In this document: piece after piece, positions 19,529 to 29,113 of the stretch | Position numbering within the stretch: position 1 is the first letter of the stretch | How the letters are laid out: each line of letters starts with the position of its first letter | Origin: MPNP01 sp026710155 | GTDB taxonomy: Bacteria > Pseudomonadota > Alphaproteobacteria > Rhodobacterales > Rhodobacteraceae | NCBI GenBank assembly: GCA_965200885.1 | Contig: OZ241737.1 | Span: 3,038,001 to 3,102,000, forward strand | Direction of reading: 5' to 3' | DNA: 64,000 bases | Made by a program: the position numbers and the translations under genes | Notes under the pieces: model-generated | What the model was told of the DNA's origin: nothing | What the model saw: only the letters and a program-made list of their open reading frames with translations | Databases searched by the model: none

Positions 19529-20812
19529 CTAAATCAAGTCGATTCTGACAGGAAGTGTTTTGATCCCACCGATAAAATTGGACCGAAGAAACCTGATCTG
19601 GCCATTCAAATCCACACGGGATACACGTTTGCAAAATTCCTGCATGAGGATTTTGACCTCCAGACGCGCCAGCCAGATTCCCAGACACAAATGGGGCCCT
19701 CCCTGTCCGAATGCCATGTGCCTGTTGGGAAATCTATATAAATTGACCCTGAATGGGTCATCGAAAACCGTTTCATCCCTGTTGCCTGAAACAAACCAGT
19801 AAAGTACCTTGTCGCCCTTTCTTATGTTTTTTCCGTGCATTTCAAAATCCTCGGTGGCTGTTCGCCTGAAATACATTGTTGGTGAGGCCCACCTGATAAT
19901 CTCGTCAGGTGCCGTTTCCCAGATACCATCCTTGTCCTCCCGCAATTGCTGCAACGATTCGGGTTGTTGACTGAAGGCATGGATGGCCGCGGCAATTGAA
20001 TATCTGGTGGTGTCATTCCCGGCTGCGACAAGCAGGCAGAAAAAATTCCTGAATTCGTTTTCCTTAATTACGGTCCCATCCTTTGCAGGTCTGAGAATCA
20101 TGTGGAGTATACCCTCGGTATCTCCCGCCTTTTCCTTGGCATGCATCAAGTCCTTGGCGTAATGATAGAGTTCCATTCCTGCCGGTGAGTTAAAGGGCAT
20201 CATCCGAAATTCATCAGTGTCCATTCTGTCCAAAAGATGGCTGGTGAAATCGGGATCGGTATTGGCAATCAGCTCATCGCCTTTTGAAACAAGCCACTCA
20301 AGATCGCTTTCCGGCAGACCTATGATTCGACCCAACATCCTCATCGGCAATTGCCGGGCGATTTCCTTGGTGGCATCGAATTCCTGCAAAGGCAGGACTT
20401 TGTCCAGAATATCCTTGCAAATGTCCCTGATCTGGTCCTCATACTGATTCATCACAGTTCTGGTAAAGGCACCTGCAACCTTGATGCGTGTCTTGGTATG
20501 CTCGGGAGGGTCTGTTTCCTGGAATGTCCTTCTGGCCAAATATTCCTCATAGGATTGATCCTCCATGCGAATTCCACGTGCCGAAGACAGCAATTTATAA
20601 TTGCCATTGAGTTTCCAGATATCCTCATAGCGGGTTACATTCCAGAATCCCTTACCCTTATCCCATTCGGTCCAGCTTATCGGATCCTCCCTCCTCATTC
20701 TGGCAAAGGTATTGTGTGGTGGACCATCAACAAAACTGTCATAATCCGACAGGTCAGCCTGGCCGTTATCCGATGGCACCCAGACCGTCATTTGATCCAT
20801 CCGAACTGACAA
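19529..20812 (-). CDS. cytochrome P450
   Basis: A 427-residue soluble class I P450. The I-helix oxygen-activation motif AAGNDTTR (~267-274), the ExxR pair EIIR (~312) and the heme-binding loop FGQGGPHLCLG (~371-381, proximal Cys) are all intact. It is related to bacterial P450s acting on small hydrophobic substrates (terpene/alkyl-aromatic families). A ferredoxin is encoded two genes downstream; no reductase gene is nearby. The substrate is unknown, but adjacency to the homoprotocatechuate genes suggests it may feed hydroxylated aromatics into that path. Confidence 0.92.
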   Translation of the reverse strand: MSVRMDQMTVWVPSDNGQADLSDYDSFVDGPPHNTFARMRREDPISWTEWDKGKGFWNVTRYEDIWKLNGNYKLLSSARGIRMEDQSYEEYLARRTFQETDPPEHTKTRIKVAGAFTRTVMNQYEDQIRDICKDILDKVLPLQEFDATKEIARQLPMRMLGRIIGLPESDLEWLVSKGDELIANTDPDFTSHLLDRMDTDEFRMMPFNSPAGMELYHYAKDLMHAKEKAGDTEGILHMILRPAKDGTVIKENEFRNFFCLLVAAGNDTTRYSIAAAIHAFSQQPESLQQLREDKDGIWETAPDEIIRWASPTMYFRRTATEDFEMHGKNIRKGDKVLYWFVSGNRDETVFDDPFRVNLYRFPNRHMAFGQGGPHLCLGIWLARLEVKILMQEFCKRVSRVDLNGQIRFLRSNFIGGIKTLPVRIDLI

Positions 20813-20867
20813 TTGAAAACTACTGACATGATTGAATCCGGAATGATCAAACCCCTTTTACCTGCCA

Positions 20868-21671
20868 TCATTCAAAATAACATTCCACTGTACCGAGGGG
20901 GCCAAAATCGCCGAAGAAATCACTTCCAGAAGGCGCTTCAATCGGACGAATGAAACTCCCTGCCATGATGATGTCCCCTTTCCTGATAAACTTGCCATAC
21001 TCGGCCAATCGTCTGGCAAGCCATAGAACGCTGGTTATGGGGTCGTCAAGGATACCGGCACCCAATCCTGTTTCTTCCACGGTACCATTACGCTTGATTA
21101 TTCCTCCTACCCACCTTGGATCGATATCCTCAAGACAAAAACGATTATCGGCCAGCACGATGCCGGCATTGGCGGCATTATCAGCAATGGTATCACAGAC
21201 ATTCCTGTACGTTCTGGTTTCAGGGTCATACCGGACAACCCTTGTTTCCAGAATTTCCAACGCCGGGGCAATATGTTCGGTTGCCTCGACAATTCCATCC
21301 CTGTTTAAATCCGAGGTGGCCAGATCCCTGCCCATTATGAAAGCGATCTCGGCTTCTATCCTGGGTTCAAAAAAAGTGCCGTATGGAATTCTAGAACCAT
21401 TGGGGTAATACATGTCATCAAAGATGACCCCACTATCAGGTGTTTCAATTTTCAAGGCCATTTGCATGGCTCTTGAGGTCAATCCGATTTTCCAGCCAAT
21501 CTGTTTTCGGCCATCCTTCAATTTCAACTCAACCAGGGCATCCTGGATGGCATAGGATTCATCAAGGGTCAAACCCGGATGCCTGTTGGAAAGCAGATCA
21601 ATCTGCCTTTTGGTCTTTTCGGCTTCAAACAGATCAAGGGCTGCCTTTTCAATTTGTGTGCTGGTCAGCAT
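20868..21671 (-). CDS. hpaH: 2-oxo-hept-4-ene-1,7-dioate hydratase
   Basis: About 267 residues of the 2-oxopent-4-enoate/2-oxohepta-3-ene-1,7-dioate hydratase family: GWKIGLTS (~56), PRIEAEIAFIMGRDL (~102) and EILETRVV (~140). It adds water to the ring-fission intermediate in homoprotocatechuate degradation. The ATG at 21671 is chosen because it overlaps the upstream FAH gene by 7 bases and starts the conserved LTSTQIEKAA segment; a longer in-frame extension is less likely. Confidence 0.87.
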   Translation of the reverse strand: MLTSTQIEKAALDLFEAEKTKRQIDLLSNRHPGLTLDESYAIQDALVELKLKDGRKQIGWKIGLTSRAMQMALKIETPDSGVIFDDMYYPNGSRIPYGTFFEPRIEAEIAFIMGRDLATSDLNRDGIVEATEHIAPALEILETRVVRYDPETRTYRNVCDTIADNAANAGIVLADNRFCLEDIDPRWVGGIIKRNGTVEETGLGAGILDDPITSVLWLARRLAEYGKFIRKGDIIMAGSFIRPIEAPSGSDFFGDFGPLGTVECYFE

Positions 21672-22525
21672 TGTTCTTTCATTATCCGATTTTGCAGGCA
21701 ACCCAGGCCGTCGGCCTCTATTTCGAGCAGGTCACCTTCCTTGAGGAACAAGGGGGGATTGCGGAAACTGCCATTTCCTGTAGGCGTCCCGGTCAAGATT
21801 ACATCTCCCGGTTCAAGCGTGGTGAAGGTTGTGATATACTCGATTATCCTGGCGAAGGTAAAAATCATTCTACCGGTTCTATCCTGCTGCATGACTTCAC
21901 CATTCAGTCTGGATTCCAGGTTAATGTCCGCAAGCTGTTCCCGCTTGGTATAACGTACAAACCATGGTCCAATTGAACCGGATTTTTCAAAATTCTTGCC
22001 CTGGGTCACATTGAACTTGCCATGTCGCATCCAATCACGGATTGATCCTTCATTGGCAAGGCTGATTCCGGCTATGTAATCCATGGCTCTGTCGATTGGA
22101 ACACGCCGGGCTTCCTTGCCGATCACGATGACGATCTCGGCCTCGAAATCTAGTTTCTCTGACTCCCTTGGTATGAGTATCGGGCGATTGTGCCCTACAA
22201 GCGATCGAGGGAATCTGACAAACAATGAAGGGTTTTCCGGAGCTGGATTCTGGTCATTGAATTCTTCATTTCGGCCAGGATAATTGACCCCCACACAGAT
22301 TATTTTTCCCGGATCGGGAACGGGAATATCAAATTGAACCTCATCAAGGGGATAACTTTCATCCCGCTTGCAGGCAATTTCTTCCAACCGATCGAAACCG
22401 TTCTCGATGATGACATTTTTGAGGGTCTTCCATTGGGGGAAACTGGTGGAAAGTTCAATGATACCCGTTTCGGTTGCCTTGCCGAAATATTGCTTGCCAT
22501 CCTTGCTGAATGTTACATATCTCAT
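21665..22525 (-). CDS. fumarylacetoacetate hydrolase-family isomerase/decarboxylase (HpaG-like)
   Basis: A 286-residue FAH-fold protein with the C-terminal catalytic domain pattern: CVGVNYPGRNEEF (~78), the metal-binding DFEAEIVIVIGKEAR (~125) and LEPGDVILTGTPTGNG (~240). In this cluster it should decarboxylate or isomerise 5-oxopent-3-ene-1,2,5-tricarboxylate after HpaE. It is one domain long rather than the fused two-domain HpaG of enterobacteria, and exact activity among FAH enzymes is hard to read. Confidence 0.83.
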   Translation of the reverse strand: MRYVTFSKDGKQYFGKATETGIIELSTSFPQWKTLKNVIIENGFDRLEEIACKRDESYPLDEVQFDIPVPDPGKIICVGVNYPGRNEEFNDQNPAPENPSLFVRFPRSLVGHNRPILIPRESEKLDFEAEIVIVIGKEARRVPIDRAMDYIAGISLANEGSIRDWMRHGKFNVTQGKNFEKSGSIGPWFVRYTKREQLADINLESRLNGEVMQQDRTGRMIFTFARIIEYITTFTTLEPGDVILTGTPTGNGSFRNPPLFLKEGDLLEIEADGLGCLQNRIMKEQC

Positions 22526-22536
22526 CAGTTTTCTCT

Positions 22537-23517
22537 TCAGGGAGCCACGATTGGCGTACCTGCCTGCAAGGGTTCCTTGACCTCGGCGCCTTCAAACAGG
22601 CTGCCCTCCTTGAACCAGGAACGAGGTGCCGGTTGACCCCAAAGGGTTTGACGTGTCGGATCCTTGAGATCCCATTTTATCGGTTCGTGATCCGGATCAA
22701 TGGTCTGGTAATCACAACAGTATAATTCTATCCGGTGATTGTCAGGATCCCGTATATAGAGAAAAAAGGCATTGGAAATCCCATGACGGCCCGGCCCCCT
22801 TTCAATATTGCCAAGATACCCACTGGTTGACATGACATCAAGCAGATCAATTATGTTCAGGGGGTTCATCAAGAAGAAGGCAACATGATGCAATCTTGGT
22901 CCACGCCCGTTGGTAAAGGCCACATCATGAACCGTTCCCTTGCGATGTAACCAGGCTGCCCACATTCTGCGGGATTCTTCATCCTCAGTATACTCCGTCA
23001 GCCTGAAACCCAGATTGTTGTAAAATTCTGCCGATGAATCAACATCTGTCGAAAACATGTTTACATGATCAATACGGAGGGGCTTTGCACCCTTGTAGAA
23101 CTTGTATTTTTGATGGATGGTCGGAAGAAGATCCATCCGGCAATAGAATTCAAGCGGCATCCCATGATTGTCCCTGACTTTGAGTACCTTCCCTAAATGG
23201 GGTTTTTCGATCCAGTCAACTGCATGACCCCGTTCCTTGAAATAATTTTCAATCCCAACCAAATCCCGTTCATCAAAGACCTTGAACCCCACCCCCCTGC
23301 ATTGTGGTGTTGATCCCCTAGTAAGCACTATGGAGTGATGTTCCCGTTCCTCCATGCATCGAAGGAATAGCTGGTTGCTACTCCGGACGGTAACTACCAG
23401 TCCCAATAGGTCTGAGTAAAATTTCCCCGATGCCTCAAGGTTTGAAACTTCCAACTCAACATAACTCAACCGGATTATGTTGAAGGGAGGATAAAGTACC
23501 GGTGAAAATTGCGGCAT
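22537..23517 (-). CDS. homoprotocatechuate (3,4-dihydroxyphenylacetate) 2,3-dioxygenase
   Basis: A 326-residue extradiol dioxygenase of the vicinal-oxygen-chelate class with two repeated modules (N-terminal ~14-128, catalytic ~145-270). Metal ligands are visible as H151 (RIDHVNMF), H210/H211 (LHHVAFF) and E264 (HRIELY), the 2-His-1-carboxylate set binding Fe(II) or Mn(II). It cleaves the aromatic ring next to the hydroxyls to give 5-carboxymethyl-2-hydroxymuconate semialdehyde. It lies between hpaE and the FAH gene, the expected order. Confidence 0.9.
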   Translation of the reverse strand: MPQFSPVLYPPFNIIRLSYVELEVSNLEASGKFYSDLLGLVVTVRSSNQLFLRCMEEREHHSIVLTRGSTPQCRGVGFKVFDERDLVGIENYFKERGHAVDWIEKPHLGKVLKVRDNHGMPLEFYCRMDLLPTIHQKYKFYKGAKPLRIDHVNMFSTDVDSSAEFYNNLGFRLTEYTEDEESRRMWAAWLHRKGTVHDVAFTNGRGPRLHHVAFFLMNPLNIIDLLDVMSTSGYLGNIERGPGRHGISNAFFLYIRDPDNHRIELYCCDYQTIDPDHEPIKWDLKDPTRQTLWGQPAPRSWFKEGSLFEGAEVKEPLQAGTPIVAP

Positions 23518-23519
23518 GA

Positions 23520-25043
23520 TTACTGATTAGCCGAAATACCCAATTGGGGTATCCTGTGGTTGCCCAGGGCCAAGCCAACATGTTTCTGTTCCATGTAGAA
23601 CTCAAAGGACCAATCCCCGCCGTCTCTGCCAATTCCGCTATCCTTGATACCTCCAAAGGGTGTGGGCAGGTGTCGGACATTTTCGGAATTGACCCAGATC
23701 ATGCCTGCTTCCAATGCATTTGAAACCCTCAGGGATCGGGCCAGGTTGTTGGTCCAGACATATCCCGTGAGGCCATACCTGACATCATTGGCCAGGTGAA
23801 TGGCTTCTTCCTCATCACCGAATGGAATGACCGTGAGTACAGGACCGAATATCTCCTCCCGCGAAATGCGCATGTCTCCGGTTGCATCCGTCAAAAGGGT
23901 TGGTTGGACATAACATCCTTCCTGGCCATGGCGCGAGCCTCCAACCTCAATGGTTGCACCTTCGTCCCGGGCAATCTGGAAATAGGATAGAACCTTGTCC
24001 AGATGAACCTTGTGAATGAGGGGGCCTACCTCGGTTTTGGGATCAAGCGGATTGCCTACCTTGATGCTTCTCACTCTGGCAGCCAACCTGAAAGTGAATT
24101 CCTCGGCAATTGATGACTTTACAAGAAGGCGGGAAGAGGATGTACAACGCTCACCGTTAAGCGAATAAATCATGAAAACAACGGCATCGAGGGCCCGGTC
24201 CAGATCGGCATCATCAAAAACGATGACCGGATTTTTACCACCAAGTTCAAAATGAACCCTTTTCAGTGTATCTGCCCCCTGTCGCATTATGGCACTTCCG
24301 GTCTTACTTTCCCCTACAAAGGCAATGGCCTTGATATCAGGATGTTCGGTCAAGGCGACGCCAGCCTCCTCGCCCAAACCATTGACCAGATTCCAGACCC
24401 CGGGGGGCAATCCCGCCTCGTGGGCAATTTCCAGCAGCAGACTGGCTGTCACGGGAGAAAACTCGGCAGGTTTGTGAACGACTGTACATCCGGCAGCCAA
24501 GGCAGGTGCTATTTTCCATGTTGACAGCATGAATGGAGTATTCCAAGGGGTGATTATTCCGACCGGACCAATGGGTACCCGGGTTGTGATATTCATGAGA
24601 GTCGGTGAGGGAAGGTGCTTGCCGTCTCTGGCCTGGGGTGCCAAATCGGCATAATAGCGAAAATTTTCGGCTCCCCGCAGTGCCGCCTTGGACATGAACC
24701 TTATGGCCTGTCCTGTATCCCAGCTTTCACAAAGAGCTATTTCCTCGGCCCGGGAGACAATCAAATCGGCAATCTTGTGAAGAATTTTTTTTCTGGCCTT
24801 GGGATCGGTATCACGCCAGGCGGGAAAGGCTTCCTTCGCTGAAATGGCCGCTTTGTCTATATCTGCTGCATTCCCCTTGGCGACAGGGCAAATGAAACTG
24901 TTGTCAACAGGAGTGAAATTATCAAGGGTTTCACCTGAACTGGATGGAACACTTACGTTGTTGATTAGATTTTGCAATCCCTTGCTCTGAAACCGTTCCA
25001 ACAAGGGCTTGAGGTTTTTCCGGTTGACTTCGAAGCTATCCAT
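23520..25043 (-). CDS. hpaE: 5-carboxymethyl-2-hydroxymuconate semialdehyde dehydrogenase
   Basis: A 507-residue NAD-dependent aldehyde dehydrogenase from the ATG at 25043 (an upstream in-frame start would overlap hpaF further). It has PWNTPFMLSTWK (substrate channel), the catalytic Glu in FELGGKNP (~266) and the catalytic Cys in NGERCTSS (~300). It oxidises the ring-cleavage aldehyde to 5-carboxymethyl-2-hydroxymuconate. Assignment to HpaE rather than another ALDH rests on the neighbours. Confidence 0.9.
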   Translation of the reverse strand: MDSFEVNRKNLKPLLERFQSKGLQNLINNVSVPSSSGETLDNFTPVDNSFICPVAKGNAADIDKAAISAKEAFPAWRDTDPKARKKILHKIADLIVSRAEEIALCESWDTGQAIRFMSKAALRGAENFRYYADLAPQARDGKHLPSPTLMNITTRVPIGPVGIITPWNTPFMLSTWKIAPALAAGCTVVHKPAEFSPVTASLLLEIAHEAGLPPGVWNLVNGLGEEAGVALTEHPDIKAIAFVGESKTGSAIMRQGADTLKRVHFELGGKNPVIVFDDADLDRALDAVVFMIYSLNGERCTSSSRLLVKSSIAEEFTFRLAARVRSIKVGNPLDPKTEVGPLIHKVHLDKVLSYFQIARDEGATIEVGGSRHGQEGCYVQPTLLTDATGDMRISREEIFGPVLTVIPFGDEEEAIHLANDVRYGLTGYVWTNNLARSLRVSNALEAGMIWVNSENVRHLPTPFGGIKDSGIGRDGGDWSFEFYMEQKHVGLALGNHRIPQLGISANQ

Positions 25044-25431
25044 TTTGCTTTCTGGCAAGATGTTCTCTAATGGAGCTTGTCTTGGGACTGAGGGCATCAT
25101 TGATATGTTGCATTTCCATCGAGAGCGAAAAGGAGTGTTTTTTCAAACATGATTCCAGGAATTCCTCAACCGCACTGTAGATATCATTGACCGCTTGCTC
25201 CCGAACCTTGAAGGGCCTGCCCTCCCTGACCCGGGCCATGATATCCACGAAACCATGTTCATCACCACCATCCGCAATGGCATAATGGTTACATCTTATT
25301 GTTCGGACCCTTATGCCCGGCATGGGGAATGCACCAGTATCAATGGCTGCCCGGCGAATGGTATCACATAATTCATCCAAGTCGATCCATTCCTCGACAT
25401 TGGCTGAATGTTCCACTGTAAAATGCGGCAA
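25036..25431 (-). CDS. hpaF: 5-carboxymethyl-2-hydroxymuconate delta-isomerase
   Basis: A 131-residue protein of the HpaF/CHMI family, related to 4-oxalocrotonate tautomerase. The catalytic Pro2 is present (MPHFTVEHSANVE), as is a conserved RCNHYAIADGG segment (~45-56). It shifts the double bond of the HpaE product. It overlaps hpaE by 8 bases, indicating coupled translation. Confidence 0.9.
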   Translation of the reverse strand: MPHFTVEHSANVEEWIDLDELCDTIRRAAIDTGAFPMPGIRVRTIRCNHYAIADGGDEHGFVDIMARVREGRPFKVREQAVNDIYSAVEEFLESCLKKHSFSLSMEMQHINDALSPKTSSIREHLARKQNG

Positions 25432-25466
25432 GAATTACATCCCAAATCAGTTATGAAATTGTTTGC

Positions 25467-26819
25467 TTATACAACAGACAGCCCTTCGGAAAAAGCATAT
25501 AGCATATGATCGACCTCTTCAGAGGAGATGATCAGGGGAGGAGACATGAGTATCTTGTGCCCAGCTATCCTTACATTGACTCCTGATTCATAAATCTTCT
25601 GGTGGATCATGGCCATGGATTGATTGTCAAGTGGTGTTTTGGCTGATCTGTCCGATACAAGTTCCATACCGGTCATCAATCCCTTGCCACCCCTGACATC
25701 ACCGATGACATCCATTTTCCTGGCCAAATCCCTCAACCCATCATAGAGCTGCTGTCCTCTTTCCCTGGCGTTGTCCTTGAGTTTCAACCGCTTGGTTTCT
25801 TCCAGGCAGACGATACCGGCGGCAGCACCAACCGGATGTCCCGTATACGTATAACCATGACCGATCGCACCCGCCTCCGGGTCGGCTCCCTCAAATACTT
25901 CGGCAACCCCCTCTGAAACCATTGTCGCACCAAATGGAAAATAACCTGAAGTTATTGCCTTGGCGATGGTCATCATATCCGGCTTGATGTCCCATAGGCG
26001 AGAACCCGACCATTCACCCGTACGGCCGAAACCGGTAATCACCTCATCGGCAATGAACAAAACACCATGTCTGGCACAAATTTCCCTTGCCTGTTTGTAA
26101 AAGCCGTCAGGAGGAACAATCAAGCCACCAGCGCCCTGTACGGGTTCCATGATAAAGGCTGCCACTGTCCCCTTGCCCTGAAAGAGAATTTCATCTTCCA
26201 GAGCTCCCAGACACAATGTGGATAGTTTTTCGGGATCACTCTCGTTGAAGGGGTTTTGATAGGCATTGGGAGAAGGTATGTGAAAGCATCCTGGAAGGAG
26301 GGGCTCATAAGCTTCCCTGAAACGACTGTTTCCATTGACGCTGGCACCACCAAAATGGGTTCCATGATAGCCGAATTTGACACTGATGAATTTGGTCCGA
26401 TTGGCCTCACCCCTGATTTTGTGATATTGTCTGGCCAGACGCAAGGCAGTTTCAACACTATCCGAACCACCGGAAGTAAAAAACGATCTGACCATCCCTT
26501 CCGGCCTGAAAAACTCCTTGAGGAGGTAGGAAAGTTCTATAACCTTGTCATTCGAACTACCTTTGAAGGTTGAGTAATAGGGAAGAGCATTGAGCTGATT
26601 GATGATCGCATCCTTGACGGGTTGGTTTGAGTATCCAAGATTTACATTCCAAAGGCCTCCGACGGCATCAATGACCTCGTTACCCTCGATATCCTTGATT
26701 CTGACTCCCCTGGACTCGATAAATATCGGGGGTGGGTTTTTGATGCCGTCGGCAGGGTGCCCCATCGGATGCCAATTGAATTTGGCATTGTTTTCCCGCA
26801 AAAAATTTGAATCAAACAT
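25467..26819 (-). CDS. class III (omega) aminotransferase
   Basis: A 450-residue PLP enzyme of the aspartate aminotransferase-fold class III. The ATG at 26819 is preferred to an upstream in-frame start. It has SGGSDSVETALRLAR (~108), the PLP-contacting ADEVITGFGRTG (~244) and the Schiff-base Lys in TIAKAITSGYFPFGA (~278). Members use polyamines, beta-alanine or similar amines as donor and pyruvate as acceptor. The adjacent ureohydrolase, 43 bases upstream, suggests that it acts on an amine released from a guanidino compound. Confidence 0.88.
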   Translation of the reverse strand: MFDSNFLRENNAKFNWHPMGHPADGIKNPPPIFIESRGVRIKDIEGNEVIDAVGGLWNVNLGYSNQPVKDAIINQLNALPYYSTFKGSSNDKVIELSYLLKEFFRPEGMVRSFFTSGGSDSVETALRLARQYHKIRGEANRTKFISVKFGYHGTHFGGASVNGNSRFREAYEPLLPGCFHIPSPNAYQNPFNESDPEKLSTLCLGALEDEILFQGKGTVAAFIMEPVQGAGGLIVPPDGFYKQAREICARHGVLFIADEVITGFGRTGEWSGSRLWDIKPDMMTIAKAITSGYFPFGATMVSEGVAEVFEGADPEAGAIGHGYTYTGHPVGAAAGIVCLEETKRLKLKDNARERGQQLYDGLRDLARKMDVIGDVRGGKGLMTGMELVSDRSAKTPLDNQSMAMIHQKIYESGVNVRIAGHKILMSPPLIISSEEVDHMLYAFSEGLSVV

Positions 26820-26862
26820 TTGAATCCCCTTCTTATCAAGCAGAACCATACAATGGTAAAAT

Positions 26863-27831
26863 CTAATTGAAATCCAACTGCATTTTTATTCCCGGCACCA
26901 CACAAAGCATTTCAAATAGAAGTTGGGCTCCTATCAATGCCGTATTTCCGGTGGTATCGTAGGGCGGCGACACCTCAACGAGGTCACCCCCTGCAAGATT
27001 CATTCCCAAACATCCTCTAACGACTTCCAACCCTTGAATGGTGGTCAATCCGCCAAGCTCAACAGTTCCCGTACCTGGGGCGAATGCCGGGTCCATGCTG
27101 TCAATGTCAAATGAAAGATAAACAGGTGTTTGACCCACCTTCTGGCGAATATCATCCATTAACGGCTTGAGGGACTTGTGCCAGCACATTTCTGCGGTAT
27201 ATACCTCAAATCCCTTGGCTCTCCCCCAGTTGTAATCGTCGGGTGAATAGCCGGAACCTCGCAACCCTATCTGGAACGTTTTTTCTGGAATGATCAGTTT
27301 TTCCTCCACAGCTCGCCTGAAAGGAGTTCCATGTGCCACCTTTTCACCGAACATGGCCTCGGAAGTGTCCGCATGGGCATCAACATGGACCAAGGCAACA
27401 GGTCCATGTTTTTTGGCAAATGACCTTAAAACCGGATAGGTCAGGGTATGATCTCCCCCCAAAATCAAGGGTTTGGTGTTGCTATCAAGAATTTCATCCA
27501 CACCTTTAGTGATAATGTCACATGTTGCCTTCAAGTTGAAGGTGTTAATGGCAAGATCGCCATAATCAACAACCTGGAAAGATTCAAAGGGTGCAGCTCC
27601 TGTTCCCATGTTGTAGGGCCTTATCAGACAGCTTTCAGTCCTGATCTGCCTGGGACCATGTCTGGTGCCCGCCCTGTTGGAAGCTCCGATATCCATCGGA
27701 ATACCAACGAAACAGACATCCACATCGGTTAAATCAGTGCTGACCGGAAGCCTCATCATTGAAGGTATGCCACCAAATCTTGGCATGTCGTTGGCTCCCA
27801 AGGGCTGGTTGAAGTTTTTCGAAGCAGACAT
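26863..27831 (-). CDS. agmatinase-family ureohydrolase
   Basis: A 322-residue binuclear Mn hydrolase of the arginase/agmatinase family. Metal ligands are visible in GGDHT (~127), HVDAHADTS (~149) and SFDIDSMDP (~234). It removes urea from a guanidino substrate such as agmatine or 4-guanidinobutanoate; the sequence alone does not choose. An aminotransferase follows on the same strand, so the pair probably forms a guanidino-compound degradation step. Confidence 0.88.
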   Translation of the reverse strand: MSASKNFNQPLGANDMPRFGGIPSMMRLPVSTDLTDVDVCFVGIPMDIGASNRAGTRHGPRQIRTESCLIRPYNMGTGAAPFESFQVVDYGDLAINTFNLKATCDIITKGVDEILDSNTKPLILGGDHTLTYPVLRSFAKKHGPVALVHVDAHADTSEAMFGEKVAHGTPFRRAVEEKLIIPEKTFQIGLRGSGYSPDDYNWGRAKGFEVYTAEMCWHKSLKPLMDDIRQKVGQTPVYLSFDIDSMDPAFAPGTGTVELGGLTTIQGLEVVRGCLGMNLAGGDLVEVSPPYDTTGNTALIGAQLLFEMLCVVPGIKMQLDFN

Positions 27832-27962
27832 TCAATTTCTCCCCGTTCAATTTGGTTCAAACCAAAAAAACTAAAATTTCCGACCTTGTTATTTCCAAAA
27901 AGTGATTGGTTAAAGTAAATAGGCAAGATCACTTTAAAATATCAGATTATTTACGCGTTTAT

Positions 27963-28721
27963 TTATTTTGCGGCTTCTTGCAACAGGGTTCTTCCCTCCT
28001 TTAGTATTCGTTTCTTGTGTTTTGGTTTTCTGGTGGTCTTGTAAAGGGCTGAGGTAACCAAGCCGGCAGGGACCGCCAATACCCCCATACCCGACATCAC
28101 GATGATTGAAGTGAATATCTTACCTCCCGGAGTAATCGGATACAAGTCTCCATAACCCACCGTCGCAAGGGTAATTATTGCCCACCACAGACAGGATATA
28201 ATCGAAGAAAAACCCTCAGGCTGAACTTCATGTTCAAAGTGCCAAATTCCTGCCGCAGAAATGAGTAGGACAATTGATGAAGCAAACAGGAATATTACAA
28301 ATTCCTCTTTCATGTCCATCAGGGCATCACCAAAACGTACCATGGCATTGTCATAACGGGAGAGTTTCATGATACGGAAGATTCTGAGCAGCCTTACAAC
28401 CCTTATTATACGCATATCTATCGTTCCCATGGTCAGGATAAACGGAACAAGCGCCAGCAGGTCCACGATGCCAAAAAAACTGAATATGTATCCCGATTTC
28501 CTCGGAGCGGTCAAAACCCGGAGAATATACTCCAGAGCAAATATTCCAAGAAAGATATATTCCATACTCCTTAGGTAAAGCCTGATTTCTTTGGGTAAAT
28601 CTGGAATTGAATCCACTATCAGTAATAGAATGGAAAGAATAATGAGAATAATAATGGACCATTCAAATGCTCGTCCTGCTTTGGTATCATGTCTTTGTAC
28701 TAATTCAGTCAAACTAGCCAT
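27963..28721 (-). CDS. voltage-gated potassium channel subunit
   Basis: A 252-residue six-helix channel protein. The S4 voltage sensor has regularly spaced arginines (RIIRVVRLLRIFR, 104-116) and the K+ selectivity filter is TVGYGD (187-192), between hydrophobic S5 (~142-160) and S6 (~203-226). It forms a tetramer in the cytoplasmic membrane and passes K+. A short basic tail follows S6 with no RCK domain. It stands alone between convergent or divergent units. Confidence 0.92.
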   Translation of the reverse strand: MASLTELVQRHDTKAGRAFEWSIIILIILSILLLIVDSIPDLPKEIRLYLRSMEYIFLGIFALEYILRVLTAPRKSGYIFSFFGIVDLLALVPFILTMGTIDMRIIRVVRLLRIFRIMKLSRYDNAMVRFGDALMDMKEEFVIFLFASSIVLLISAAGIWHFEHEVQPEGFSSIISCLWWAIITLATVGYGDLYPITPGGKIFTSIIVMSGMGVLAVPAGLVTSALYKTTRKPKHKKRILKEGRTLLQEAAK

Positions 28722-29113
28722 GGGTATTCCCTCACTTCATAAAATTTAGTGGATATATACATATATCACTTTCATTTTGCAGATATCCATGCAAGGTGGA
28801 AGACTGTACAAATTGACAGTATTATCAGGTTATGAGGGTTTTAAACTTGGGAGAAGCCTAATTTCACGGGAGGCTTGTCAATTTCAATAAAATCAAACAT
28901 TTCATTGGTGAAAAGAACATTTTCGTTTTATTGAAAGGGTTGCGTTAAAATATACTTGGGAATTTATTGAGGTGTGTTTAACTTGTAACCGAAGATCAGT
29001 TAATTTGAAACTCAATCCATGTGTCAGATTTGGCTGATATAACTTTGCATACTAGATTAGATTGGAATGGTTCTGCAAACAACGTGAAAATCATCGAATA
29101 TCAAATTTGAATT
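28722..29113. promoter_or_regulatory. divergent promoter region between K+ channel and tup operon
   Basis: A 392-base AT-rich gap that must contain promoters for both divergent genes. A perfect palindrome GATATAT-AC-ATATATC at 28752-28767 lies 30-46 bases upstream of the channel start codon and could be an operator. No clear molybdate/tungstate regulator (ModE-type) site was recognised. Confidence 0.4.
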
